A stretch of DNA of 52,729 nt from Lachnoclostridium sp. (GCA_015057755.1 SVDR01000007.1:1-52729); one strand, 5' to 3'. Shown: positions 25,689-33,238, numbered from the stretch's first letter. The notes: generated by a model not told the origin, from the letters alone. Numbers and translations are program-made.

Positions 25689-27092
25689 ATGAGAAAAGAT
25701 TATCAGGATAAATTATACGCATTATTATGCGATATCTGGGGATATTCAGAGACCATGTTTGAAGAACACAAATCCTGTGCCCGCATGGTGGAGTTTTTGA
25801 AAGAAGAGGGATTTGACGTACAGACTCCGGTAGCGGATATGGATACTGCGTACGTTGGCGTTTACGGCAGCGGTAAACCGGTGATCTGTTTCCTTGCAGA
25901 GTATGACGCGCTTCATGGCATGAGCCAGGCGGCAGATGTCTGCAAGTATTCTCCGCTTGAGGAAAGAGAACAGGGACATGGCTGCGGTCATCACCTCCTT
26001 GGAGCAGGTGCGATCGGTGCAGCGATGCTTTATAAAGATTATCTGCAGGAGACAGGCGTTTCCGGTACAGTTAAGATCGTCGGATGTCCGGCAGAAGAAG
26101 GCGGCAGCGGTAAGTCTTACCTTGCAAGAGCCGGTTTCTTTGATGATGCAGACGTAGCGCTTACATGGCATCCGGACAATTTCCACATGGTATCAACCGG
26201 TTCCAGCCAGGCCTGCATCCAGGCATTCTTTGATTTCCACGGTGTATCTTCCCACGCGGCAGCAGCTCCGCATCTTGGAAGAAGTGCTCTTGATGCAGTG
26301 GAGATCATGGACGTTGGCGCTAACTATCTTCGTGAGCATATTGAGCCGACGGAGCGTCTCCACTATGCGATCGTAAAAACAGGCGGCGAGTCCCCGAACG
26401 TTGTTCAGGCAGAAGCACGTGTAAAATATCTGATCCGTTCCACAAGTGCGAAGAAGGTAAAAGCACTGTATGAGCGTGTTTGTGACGTTGCAAGAGGCGC
26501 AGCTATGATCACAGGAACAACGGTAGATATTATTTTCGACGAAGGTTTATATGACACACTTCCGAACTTTGCTCTGGAAGATGTACTGAAAGAATCCTTC
26601 TTAAAAGTTGGTATTCCGGAGTATACAGCAGAAGAGCGTGCGTATGCAAAGAAATTTAAAGAGTCCTTCCCGCTTGAGAATGCATTAAATAATGTTCCGG
26701 GCGCGGTTATTGATATTATGGCTCTGAAGGACAATATCGAGCAGTCTGAGCTTTGTGATATGTTCGTTGACAGAATTCATTATGAAGCCTGCGAGCCGGG
26801 CTCCACAGACGTTGGTGATGTAAGCTGGGTGCTTCCGACAGCGCAGATTTCCACAGCATGCTACAGCTACGGTGCAGGTGCACACAGCTGGCAGTGGACC
26901 GGTCAGGGTAAATCCACTATTGCACTCAAAGGTGCGGTTCTGGCAGCAGAGGTTCTTGCCGATGCGGCGAAATCTCTTACTGAGAAGCCGGAACTGATCG
27001 AGAAGGCAAAAGCTGAGTTTGAAAAGAGAATGCGCGGACAGAAGTATGAGTGTCTGATTCCGGCAGATGTAAAACCGCATATTTATTCCTAA
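25689..27092 (+). CDS. M20D amidohydrolase, AbgB-like
   Basis: Zinc amidohydrolase of 467 residues. Motifs GHGCGHHLLGAGAIGAA, CPAEEGGSGK, TWHPDNFHMV and the C-terminal AGAHSWQW fit the M20D group, which includes p-aminobenzoyl-glutamate hydrolase subunit B and aminoacylases. It should release an amino acid from an acylated or aryl-amide compound. ATG 25689 follows GGAG by nine bases; TTG 25674 is rejected. It is the last gene of an Lrp-M20D pair and is followed by a terminator. A second M20 amidohydrolase lies at 51143. Confidence 0.88.
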   Translation: MRKDYQDKLYALLCDIWGYSETMFEEHKSCARMVEFLKEEGFDVQTPVADMDTAYVGVYGSGKPVICFLAEYDALHGMSQAADVCKYSPLEEREQGHGCGHHLLGAGAIGAAMLYKDYLQETGVSGTVKIVGCPAEEGGSGKSYLARAGFFDDADVALTWHPDNFHMVSTGSSQACIQAFFDFHGVSSHAAAAPHLGRSALDAVEIMDVGANYLREHIEPTERLHYAIVKTGGESPNVVQAEARVKYLIRSTSAKKVKALYERVCDVARGAAMITGTTVDIIFDEGLYDTLPNFALEDVLKESFLKVGIPEYTAEERAYAKKFKESFPLENALNNVPGAVIDIMALKDNIEQSELCDMFVDRIHYEACEPGSTDVGDVSWVLPTAQISTACYSYGAGAHSWQWTGQGKSTIALKGAVLAAEVLADAAKSLTEKPELIEKAKAEFEKRMRGQKYECLIPADVKPHIYS

Positions 27093-27113
27093 GCTGAGTT
27101 TTCAATGAGGGAG

Positions 27114-27149
27114 AGAAAAAGTTGCTGAAGTTTTTTGGCAACTTTTTTC
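27114..27149 (+). terminator. Terminator after the M20D amidohydrolase gene
   Basis: AAAAAGTTGC pairs with GCAACTTTTT around a T-rich loop. The right arm overlaps the -35 region of the next promoter. Confidence 0.8.
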
Positions 27150-27163
27150 TATTTTCATATGAT
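27135..27163 (+). promoter_or_regulatory. Promoter of the SPOR-amidase gene overlapping the terminator
   Basis: TTGGCA, a 17-nt spacer and TATGAT. The -35 hexamer lies in the loop and right arm of the preceding terminator hairpin. Confidence 0.55.
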
Positions 27164-27194
27164 AAAGAGAGATGTTCTATAGAAAGAAGCGCTT

Positions 27195-27977
27195 ATGGTC
27201 AGAAAGGTAATCATTGACGCGGGCCACGGCGGTGTAGAGCCGGGAGCGATTTATAATGGAAGAAAAGAGAAGGATGATACATTGCAGCTGGCGTTTGATC
27301 TGGGAAATGCGCTGGAACGGCGCGGGATTCAGGTGGAATATACAAGAGTGAACGATGTGTATGATTCGCCTTACGAAAAAGCAACCATCGGAAATCGGTC
27401 GGACGCAGATTTTTTTATTTCCATTCATCGGAATGCGATGCCTGTTCCGGGAACGGCGTCGGGAGTGGAAACGCTGGTGTATTCGAAAGACGGAGTGGCA
27501 GGGCAGCTGGCGCAGAACATTCAGACGGAGCTTGGGAATGTCGGCTGGAGGAATCTGGGTGTGATCGAGCGTCCGGGGCTTGTGGTGCTCCGCAACACGA
27601 AAATGCCGGCGGTGCTGATCGAAGCCGGTTTTATCGATAACGCGGCGGACAATGCATTTTTTGATGAGAAGCTTGCAGCGACTGCAGATGCCATTGCGGA
27701 CGGTGTAGTCATGACCTTCCGGGAGTTGGAGAAGGTTCCGCCCGCGAGCGGAGAAGAACCGGGCTTTTATATGGTTCAGACCGGGGTATTCCGGAGGAGA
27801 GACTATGCGGAAGAGGAACTGCAGGAACTAAAGGAGCGCGGATATCCGGCATTTATGATAGCAAGGAATGGACTTTATTATGTGCGGGCAGGGGCTTTCC
27901 GGAATCTGGAAAACGCCATCGCGCAGGAGAGACAGCTTCGACAGCAGGGATTTGCGACATATATTGTACGGACATAA
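27195..27977 (+). CDS. N-acetylmuramoyl-L-alanine amidase with SPOR domain
   Basis: Cell-wall hydrolase of 260 residues. The Amidase_3 domain shows the zinc ligands in DAGHGG, the Glu of GRKEKDDT, SIHRN and the catalytic Glu in IEAGFIDN. The C-terminal ~75 residues form a SPOR domain (GFYMVQTGVFRRRDYAEEEL) that binds denuded glycan strands at septa. No signal peptide is seen, a trait of CwlC-type amidases that act on the mother-cell wall at the end of sporulation. The ribosome-binding site is weak. A terminator and promoter precede it. Confidence 0.9.
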   Translation: MVRKVIIDAGHGGVEPGAIYNGRKEKDDTLQLAFDLGNALERRGIQVEYTRVNDVYDSPYEKATIGNRSDADFFISIHRNAMPVPGTASGVETLVYSKDGVAGQLAQNIQTELGNVGWRNLGVIERPGLVVLRNTKMPAVLIEAGFIDNAADNAFFDEKLAATADAIADGVVMTFRELEKVPPASGEEPGFYMVQTGVFRRRDYAEEELQELKERGYPAFMIARNGLYYVRAGAFRNLENAIAQERQLRQQGFATYIVRT

Positions 27978-27994
27978 AAATATTAAGAAAAGAC

Positions 27995-28023
27995 TTAAAA
28001 TTATCTGTAAAATATGTTATGAT
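27995..28023 (+). promoter_or_regulatory. Promoter of the cytidylate-kinase-like gene
   Basis: TTAAAA, a 17-nt spacer and TATGAT, with TGT in front of the -10 box (extended -10). It lies in the gap after the amidase stop. Confidence 0.55.
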
Positions 28024-28083
28024 ATAAGTGACTAAAGAGGCGGTCGTGAACCGTGAGACAGAACAGAAGAAGGGGGCGTCAGT

Positions 28084-28716
28084 ATGGCTAAAAAAATGAT
28101 CATTACTATTGGCCGTCAGTATGGAAGCGGCGGTGCAGAAGTCGGAAAGAAGCTTGGCGCAAAGCTTGGACTCGATGTGTACGACAAGGAAATCCTGAGA
28201 ATGACCTCAAACGAGAGTGGAATCCGTGAGAGCTATTTCCATCTTGCCGATGAGCGTGCGGGAAAGAAACTTCTTTATAAGATTGTTCAGTCCATGGTTC
28301 CGGAGAATACGAATCCGTCACTGGGAAATGATCTGGTATCGTCGGATAATCTGTTCCGTTTCCAGTCCTCCGTGATCCGGAAACTGGCGCAGGAGCAGTC
28401 TTGTGTTTTCATCGGACGCTGTGCAGAGCATGTGCTGGCAGAAGAGGAAAATCTTGTGAGAGTCTTTATCCGTGCAGATATGGATGCACGAATTGAGCGT
28501 ATCCGTGAGAAGGGATATTACGAGGAAGAGGACATTCCGAAGAATATCAAGCGGATGGATAAAGAGCGCCGGGAGTATCACAGCTACTACACCGGAAAGG
28601 ATTGGGAGTCCATTGAAAACTACGATCTGGTATTGGATTCCTCCAAGATCGGTACAGATGGCTGTGTAGAGTGCATTATCAATTATCTGAAAGTGAGAGG
28701 TCTTCTGGAAGACTAG
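28084..28716 (+). CDS. Cytidylate kinase-like family protein
   Basis: Nucleotide kinase-like protein of 210 residues. The N-terminus IITIGRQYGSGGAEVGKKLG is the P-loop of the cytidylate-kinase-like group, and DKEIL follows as in that family. An Arg-rich lid (RMDKERREYHSYYTG) is present. True Cmk proteins are similar in size but differ in the P-loop, so the substrate is uncertain. GAAGGGGG precedes ATG 28084. A hairpin terminator follows. Confidence 0.88.
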   Translation: MAKKMIITIGRQYGSGGAEVGKKLGAKLGLDVYDKEILRMTSNESGIRESYFHLADERAGKKLLYKIVQSMVPENTNPSLGNDLVSSDNLFRFQSSVIRKLAQEQSCVFIGRCAEHVLAEEENLVRVFIRADMDARIERIREKGYYEEEDIPKNIKRMDKERREYHSYYTGKDWESIENYDLVLDSSKIGTDGCVECIINYLKVRGLLED

Positions 28717-28752
28717 GTCTTGCGTGAACGAAGATCGCATGATAAAATATAG

Positions 28753-28781
28753 GCGGCTGCGCGTTGGTTGCAGCCGCTTTT
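28753..28781 (+). terminator. Terminator after the cytidylate-kinase-like gene
   Basis: GCGGCTGC pairs with GCAGCCGC around a 9-nt loop and TTTT follows. It lies just upstream of the HAD gene ribosome-binding site. Confidence 0.8.
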
Positions 28782-28803
28782 AAATTTTGGTTTGGAGAAA
28801 AGA

Positions 28804-29454
28804 ATGGAACATAAGAAATATCGCGCTGCCATTTTTGATATGGACGGCGTAATCGTAGATAGCGAAATTGTATACAATGATTATTTGCTGGCATTTGCCC
28901 AGACAAAAAATCCGAATGTGGTGATGGACGACATTAATCCGATGGTGGGACGCACGAAGAAGGACAGCTGGATGATCATGGAGCGTGCGATCGCGAACGG
29001 ACAGACCTGGGAAGAATTATATGTGGAATTCCGGGTGTTGGACATTTATCAGTATGTGGATTATCAGAAGATCTTCCGCCCGGAGGCTCTGGTGGTTGTG
29101 AAGGAACTGAAGAAACGCGGATACCGCGTGGCACTTGCATCTTCCACGGGGCCTAAATTGATCGCGAGAATTATGGAAGAGACCGGAATGCGCCCGTGGT
29201 TCGATCTGATCGTCAGCGGAGGACAGTTCAAACAGAGCAAGCCGGATCCGGAGATTTATCATTATACTGCAAAAACCCTGAAGGTAAATGAGGAAGAGTG
29301 TTTTGTGATTGAGGATTCTGAGGTGGGAATAGAGGCCGGAAAAGCAGCCGGAATGACGGTTGCGGCGCTTCGTGATGACCGTTTCGGTTTTGATCAGGGA
29401 AAAGCAGATCACCATATGGATTCTCTGATGGAGATTTTAGATTATTTACCGTAA
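28804..29454 (+). CDS. HAD family hydrolase, beta-phosphoglucomutase-like
   Basis: Haloacid-dehalogenase phosphatase of 216 residues. Motif I FDMDGVIVDSE holds the nucleophile Asp; motif II is ALASSTG, motif III the Lys in FKQSKPDPEIY, and motif IV EDSEVGIEAG. The helical cap between motifs I and II fits the subfamily with beta-phosphoglucomutase and small sugar-phosphate phosphatases. ATG 28804 follows TTTGGAGAA; an in-frame codon at 28768 lies inside the terminator stem. DUF6145-like and dusB genes follow with 13- and 9-nt gaps, so the three form an operon. Confidence 0.9.
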   Translation: MEHKKYRAAIFDMDGVIVDSEIVYNDYLLAFAQTKNPNVVMDDINPMVGRTKKDSWMIMERAIANGQTWEELYVEFRVLDIYQYVDYQKIFRPEALVVVKELKKRGYRVALASSTGPKLIARIMEETGMRPWFDLIVSGGQFKQSKPDPEIYHYTAKTLKVNEEECFVIEDSEVGIEAGKAAGMTVAALRDDRFGFDQGKADHHMDSLMEILDYLP

Positions 29455-29467
29455 AGGAGCAGGGATT

Positions 29468-29827
29468 ATGGAAGCGAAGAAAGAGACAGTTGTGCTTTGC
29501 GGAGCCAATTCTTATGAGCAGAAGTTTTATTTTAATCAGGAGTTTAAGGCCCTTCCGGAGGATGTGAAGAAGGAGCTGCAGATCATGTGCGTGCTGTTTA
29601 CGGAAGACATTGGCGGCGTGATCACACTGGAGTTTGAGCCGGACGGAAGTCTGGAGTTTAAGGTGCAGGCGGATGAGCATGACTATCTTTTTGATGAGAT
29701 CGGCAGCGGTCTGAAGATCCGCCAGTATCAGCGTGAGAAGAGAGAGCTTCTGGAAGGTCTGGAAATTTATTACCGTGTGGTATTCCTTGGTGAGAAGATT
29801 GAGGATATCGCGGCAGAGGAAGAATAA
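29468..29827 (+). CDS. DUF6145-like small protein
   Basis: Acidic protein of 119 residues without a signal peptide. The start VVLCGANSYEQKFYFNQEF and the middle LQIMCVLFTEDIGG resemble the DUF6145 family of Lachnospiraceae, as recalled from memory and not checked. The function is unknown. It lies between the HAD phosphatase and dusB with gaps of 13 and 9 nt, so it is co-transcribed with a tRNA-modifying enzyme. AAGGAG precedes ATG 29468. Confidence 0.75.
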   Translation: MEAKKETVVLCGANSYEQKFYFNQEFKALPEDVKKELQIMCVLFTEDIGGVITLEFEPDGSLEFKVQADEHDYLFDEIGSGLKIRQYQREKRELLEGLEIYYRVVFLGEKIEDIAAEEE

Positions 29828-29836
29828 GAGGACAAT

Positions 29837-30796
29837 ATGAAACTGAAAATCGGAAATGTAGAGCTTGCCAACAATGTCATTCTGGCACCGATGGCGGGCG
29901 TGACGGATCTGCCGTTCCGCGTGCTTTGTCAGGAGCAGGGCTGCGGCTTGGTGTGCATGGAAATGGTCAGCGCCAAGGCGATTCTCTACAAAAATAAAAA
30001 TACAAAAGAACTGTTGGAAGTGGATGAGCGTGAGCGGCCGGTTTCTCTGCAGCTGTTTGGTTCGGATCCAAAGATTTTATCAGAGATCGCGGCCAGTCTG
30101 GAAGACGGACCGTATGATATCTTTGATATTAATATGGGCTGTCCGGTCCCGAAGATCGTAAAGAACGGAGAAGGCTCTGCGCTTATGAAGAATCCGAAGC
30201 TGGTGGAAGAGATTTTAACTTCTATGGTGAAGGCTGTAAAAAAGCCTGTAACAGTGAAGTTTCGAAAAGGTTTTGATGATTCTTGTATCAATGCGGTGGA
30301 AATCGCGAAAATCGCAGAGGCTAGCGGTGTTGCGGCGGTGGCAGTTCACGGCCGTACAAGAGAGCAGTATTATTCCGGAAAAGCAGACTGGGATATTATT
30401 CGCCAGGTAAAGGAAGTTGTGAGCATTCCGGTTATCGGAAACGGTGATGTATTTTCTGCAGAGGATGCGAAGCGTCTTGTGGAGGAGACTGGCTGTGACG
30501 GAATCATGGTGGCACGCGGTGCCAAAGGAAATCCGTGGATCTTTAATCAGATCCGCACGTATCTGGACACCGGCGTAATTCTGGAGAAGCCGTCCAAAGA
30601 AGAGCTGAAAGCCATGATCATGCGTCATGGTCAGATGCTGGCGGAGTTTAAGGGCGAAAGCATCGCCATGCGTGAGATGAGAAAGCATGTGGCGTGGTAC
30701 ACCGCCGGATATCCGCATTCTTCTTCCCTCAGAAATGATATTAATGTGGTGGAGACGTTGGCGGCTCTGGAAGAGTTGATCGAGGCTAGATTGTAA
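29837..30796 (+). CDS. dusB: tRNA-dihydrouridine synthase
   Basis: FMN enzyme of 319 residues that reduces uridines to dihydrouridine in the tRNA D-loop. APMAGVTDLPFRVLC opens the TIM barrel, the catalytic Cys is in NMGCPVPKIVKNGEGSALM, and GRTREQYYSGKADW binds flavin/tRNA. The C-terminal helical tRNA-binding domain is complete. The length fits DusB of Firmicutes. It is last in the HAD-DUF6145-dusB operon and ends at a strong terminator. Two tRNA cassettes lie just downstream on the other strand. Confidence 0.95.
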   Translation: MKLKIGNVELANNVILAPMAGVTDLPFRVLCQEQGCGLVCMEMVSAKAILYKNKNTKELLEVDERERPVSLQLFGSDPKILSEIAASLEDGPYDIFDINMGCPVPKIVKNGEGSALMKNPKLVEEILTSMVKAVKKPVTVKFRKGFDDSCINAVEIAKIAEASGVAAVAVHGRTREQYYSGKADWDIIRQVKEVVSIPVIGNGDVFSAEDAKRLVEETGCDGIMVARGAKGNPWIFNQIRTYLDTGVILEKPSKEELKAMIMRHGQMLAEFKGESIAMREMRKHVAWYTAGYPHSSSLRNDINVVETLAALEELIEARL

Positions 30797-30816
30797 GGTA
30801 GGGAATTAATTGTGTT

Positions 30817-30865
30817 AAAAGTCCCGGGATAATAGGAAGCTTACCTGTTATTCCGGGACTTTTTG
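30817..30865 (+). terminator. Terminator after dusB
   Basis: A long hairpin: AAAAGTCCCGGGATAATAGG pairs, with minor mismatch, with the CCT...CCGGGACTTTTT side. Runs of A and T at the ends would also allow action on the minus strand. Confidence 0.85.
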
Positions 30866-30951
30866 ATGTTTGTACGCGGTGTTTTGGAATGTAGACTTGA
30901 CTGGTTTGTTTACTGTCCAAATAAAAGCAGATGCTCCAGATTGATGAAAAG

Positions 30952-30985
30952 AAAAAAGCAGCTAACCAATCGGTTAACTGCTTTT
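30952..30985 (-). terminator. Terminator of tRNA cassette 1
   Basis: On the minus strand GCAGTTAACC pairs with GGTTAGCTGC (one G-T pair) and T6 follows. It lies 3 nt beyond the tRNA-Glu 3' end. Confidence 0.8.
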
Positions 30986-30987
30986 GA

Positions 30988-31059
30988 TGACCCGTCCGGG
31001 AATCGAACCCGGGTTTACGGCGTGAGAGGCCGTCGTCTTGACCGCTTGACCAACGGGCC
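30988..31059 (-). tRNA. tRNA-Glu(CTC), copy 1
   Basis: 72-nt cloverleaf on the minus strand. The acceptor GGCCCGT pairs with ACGGGTC, the anticodon stem is ACGGC/GCCGT with loop CTCTCAC (anticodon CTC, reading GAG), and the T arm is CCGGG/CCCGG around TTCGATT. CCA is not encoded. It follows tRNA-Pro in the same transcript. Confidence 0.95.
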
Positions 31060-31065
31060 AGTAAA

Positions 31066-31139
31066 TCGAGGCGACAGGATTCGAACCTGCGACCTCTGCG
31101 TCCCGAACGCAGCGCTCTACCAAACTGAGCCACGCCTCG
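31066..31139 (-). tRNA. tRNA-Pro(CGG), copy 1
   Basis: 74-nt cloverleaf on the minus strand. The acceptor CGAGGCG pairs with CGCCTCG, the anticodon stem is CTGCG/CGCAG with loop TTCGGGA (anticodon CGG, reading CCG), and the T loop is TTCGAAT. CCA is not encoded. CCG is the dominant proline codon across the window. Confidence 0.95.
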
Positions 31140-31169
31140 TTACCGCTACTGTTTACCAGCGACTCAGAT

Positions 31170-31198
31170 ATAATATCATGAGTGCGGAGAAAAAGCAA
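31170..31198 (-). promoter_or_regulatory. Promoter of tRNA cassette 1
   Basis: On the minus strand TTGCTT, a 17-nt spacer and TATTAT lie about 30 nt upstream of tRNA-Pro. The same boxes occur in copy 2. Confidence 0.7.
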
Positions 31199-31248
31199 GT
31201 GTTTTTTGACGAAAAAATAAAAAAATTGGAGATAAAAATGGGAGAAAC

Positions 31249-31283
31249 AAAAAAGCAGCTAACCAATCGGTTAACTGCTTTTT
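31249..31283 (-). terminator. Terminator of tRNA cassette 2
   Basis: Same hairpin as in cassette 1, with one extra base in the A/T tract on the gene side. It lies between the two cassettes, so they are separate transcription units. Confidence 0.8.
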
Positions 31284-31285
31284 GA

Positions 31286-31357
31286 TGACCCGTCCGGGAA
31301 TCGAACCCGGGTTTACGGCGTGAGAGGCCGTCGTCTTGACCGCTTGACCAACGGGCC
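31286..31357 (-). tRNA. tRNA-Glu(CTC), copy 2
   Basis: Identical in sequence to copy 1 at 30988-31059. Anticodon CTC, no encoded CCA. Confidence 0.95.
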
Positions 31358-31363
31358 AGTAAA

Positions 31364-31437
31364 TCGAGGCGACAGGATTCGAACCTGCGACCTCTGCGTC
31401 CCGAACGCAGCGCTCTACCAAACTGAGCCACGCCTCG
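31364..31437 (-). tRNA. tRNA-Pro(CGG), copy 2
   Basis: Identical in sequence to copy 1 at 31066-31139. Anticodon CGG, no encoded CCA. Confidence 0.95.
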
Positions 31438-31467
31438 TTACCGCTACTGTTTACCAGCGACTCAGAT

Positions 31468-31496
31468 ATAATATCATGAGTGCAGAGAAAAAGCAA
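31468..31496 (-). promoter_or_regulatory. Promoter of tRNA cassette 2
   Basis: On the minus strand TTGCTT, a 17-nt spacer and TATTAT, identical in boxes and spacing to cassette 1. Confidence 0.7.
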
Positions 31497-31542
31497 GTAC
31501 TTTTTTGAAAAATGTCAAAAAAAGTTTTCTAGAAAAGGGAGG

Positions 31543-31569
31543 GACCGGCAGTAAGGGGGACTGCCGGTC
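31543..31569. repeat. Perfect ten-base inverted repeat in the gap before aroE
   Basis: GACCGGCAGT and ACTGCCGGTC form a perfect stem with a 7-nt loop. No T run follows on either strand, so it is not a standard terminator. The rest of 31499-31705 is AT-rich and shows no gene. Confidence 0.6.
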
Positions 31570-31705
31570 TTGAGTATGAAAAAGTATAAAAGGTTATTTC
31601 CTTGTTACGAATACTAGGATACAACATAATTGTGACAAAAGTTTGGATAAGGTGTGAAAGAAAATAGAAGTTTATAAAAAAAGAATAATCACAAAGTGAA
31701 CTTTT

Positions 31706-32578
31706 CTATTTTGCAAAAAACATCTCCTTGATCATCTCAACCGGCATCTCGCGTCCTGTCCACAGTCTGAAAGCCTCTGCCCCCTGGTAAAGGAGCATAT
31801 AAGTGCCGTTAAAATGCGGAAGGCCTTTTTCGCGCGCCATGGCCAGAAGTTTTGTCTCCTTCGGGTTGTAGATGATATCAGAGACGATGATACCGTCAGG
31901 CAGCAGGTCAGCAGATGGAATCGGGCAGGCATCGACTTCAGGAGCCATGCCGATGGAGGTTCCGTTTACTACAATAGCGCTGTCGGCTAGTTCACAGCGC
32001 AGCGCTTCCGGATCGTTGAAATCGCAGAGTTTAATGCTGCAGGCAGTTTCTGACATTAGGGCTTTGGCAGTTGCTTCTGCACGGTCATAGAAACGGCTGG
32101 TCTTTCGCAGAAAGACGGAAATCTCAGCCACTCCGTCTAGGGCTGCCTGTACGAGGATCGCGGTTGCCGCACCGCCGGCTCCCAGGAGTGTCATTTTCTT
32201 TCCGATGATATCAAAACCGGCATCTTTGACGGACTGCATGTAGCCGATTCCGTCGGTGTTGTGGCCTGTAAGGATGCCATTGTCATTTACAACGGTGTTC
32301 ACAGCTCCGATCAGCTTGGATGCCGGGGAGAGTTTGTCACAAAGGGAGACCATTTTATTTTTACAGGGCATGGTCAGATTGAAACCGCGGGCGCCCATGG
32401 CTTTCAGACCACTTACAGCCGTTTCTAAGGATGTTTCATCGACTTCAAAGGCCAGATAGCGATAGTCAAGTTCCAGGGCTTTAAAAGCCTGATTGTGCAT
32501 CATAGGGGAAATGCTGTGCCTGCATGGACTTCCGAGCAGACACATGAGGCCGGTGTGACCGGTAATCGGATTGGACAT
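31706..32578 (-). CDS. aroE: Shikimate dehydrogenase
   Basis: NADPH-dependent enzyme of 290 residues that reduces 3-dehydroshikimate to shikimate. The substrate loop SISPMMHNQAF, the catalytic Lys in NLTMPCKNK, the Asp in NTDGIGY and the nucleotide loop LGAGGAATAI are all visible. The C-terminal YQGAEAFRLWTG is the last substrate-contact segment. GGAGG precedes ATG 32578 with an 8-nt gap. It is divergent from aroK, which performs the next step; their promoters share a -35 box. Confidence 0.95.
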   Translation of the reverse strand: MSNPITGHTGLMCLLGSPCRHSISPMMHNQAFKALELDYRYLAFEVDETSLETAVSGLKAMGARGFNLTMPCKNKMVSLCDKLSPASKLIGAVNTVVNDNGILTGHNTDGIGYMQSVKDAGFDIIGKKMTLLGAGGAATAILVQAALDGVAEISVFLRKTSRFYDRAEATAKALMSETACSIKLCDFNDPEALRCELADSAIVVNGTSIGMAPEVDACPIPSADLLPDGIIVSDIIYNPKETKLLAMAREKGLPHFNGTYMLLYQGAEAFRLWTGREMPVEMIKEMFFAK

Positions 32579-32611
32579 GGTACATACCTCCGTTCTGATA
32601 AATCTGAAATA

Positions 32612-32640
32612 ATTATAACAGCCTTGTTAGAAGATTGCAA
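32612..32640 (-). promoter_or_regulatory. aroE promoter sharing its -35 box with aroK
   Basis: On the minus strand TTGCAA (32635-32640), a 17-nt spacer and a perfect TATAAT (32612-32617). TTGCAA is its own reverse complement, so the same six base pairs also serve as the -35 of the divergent aroK promoter. Confidence 0.75.
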
Positions 32641-32663
32641 TGCAGGTAAGAATACGATATAAT
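32635..32663 (+). promoter_or_regulatory. aroK promoter sharing its -35 box with aroE
   Basis: TTGCAA (32635-32640), a 17-nt spacer and a perfect TATAAT (32658-32663). The layout is an exact mirror of the aroE promoter around the shared hexamer. Confidence 0.75.
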
Positions 32664-32716
32664 GCAGATAGATGATTTTATAAAACACAAACTTACTGAA
32701 AGAAGTGCTGAAAGTT

Positions 32717-33238
32717 ATGAAATTGAACGAACATATTTTTCTCATCGGTTTTATGGGGTGTGGTAAGAGTACAAATGCGCGGTATCTGTCAAAGATGACA
32801 GGGGCGGAGCAGATGGAAATGGATCAGACCATCGTGGAGATGCAGGGAATGGCGATCACGGATATTTTTGAGAAATATGGAGAACAGCATTTTCGTGATT
32901 TGGAAACGGAGCTGATCCGGTCGATGAAGGGAAAGGCACCGATGGTGGTTTCCTGCGGCGGCGGGGCGGTTCTCAGGGACGAAAATGTGACGCTGATGAA
33001 AGAGTCCGGAAAAATCGTGCTTTTGACGGCTGCTCCGGAGGCAATCTATGACCGTGTTAAGCACAGCACAGACCGACCGATCCTTAATGGAAATATGAAC
33101 GTGGAATATATTGCAGAATTGATGGAGAAACGGAGACCGAAGTATGAGGCGGCGGCCGATATCGTGATCTCCACCGATATGAAGAATGCTCGGGAAATCT
33201 GTGAGGAGATTCTCGAGAGTATGCAGAAATATAAATAG
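32717..33238 (+). CDS. aroK: Shikimate kinase
   Basis: ATP-dependent kinase of 173 residues that forms shikimate-3-phosphate. Walker A GFMGCGKST (residues 11-19), the Asp/Arg shikimate contacts in EMDQTIVE and FRDLETE, and SCGGGAVLR are typical. DRPIL is the adenine-lid segment. The start is uncertain between GTG 32705 and ATG 32717; both have weak upstream sites, and ATG fits the family length. It is divergent from aroE, the preceding step of the pathway. Confidence 0.93.
   Translation: MKLNEHIFLIGFMGCGKSTNARYLSKMTGAEQMEMDQTIVEMQGMAITDIFEKYGEQHFRDLETELIRSMKGKAPMVVSCGGGAVLRDENVTLMKESGKIVLLTAAPEAIYDRVKHSTDRPILNGNMNVEYIAELMEKRRPKYEAAADIVISTDMKNAREICEEILESMQKYK

Larger units (their letters stand above)
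30952..31200 (-). repeat. Direct repeat copy 1 of the tRNA-Pro/tRNA-Glu cassette
   Basis: 249-bp unit holding promoter, tRNA-Pro, tRNA-Glu and terminator. It is matched by the unit at 31249-31498 with a single one-base indel in the terminator and one G/A change near the promoter. A 48-nt spacer separates the two. Confidence 0.95.
31249..31498 (-). repeat. Direct repeat copy 2 of the tRNA-Pro/tRNA-Glu cassette
   Basis: 250-bp near-identical tandem copy of 30952-31200. The sequence outside the unit diverges at once on both sides, which defines the boundaries. Confidence 0.95.

Noticed and set aside
30952..31498. CRISPR-like repeat
   Set aside because: There are only two long copies, each a full tRNA unit; no short regularly spaced repeats or cas genes are present.
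30786..31508. Several open frames across the tRNA cassettes
   Set aside because: They are translations of tRNA genes and appear twice only because the cassette is duplicated.
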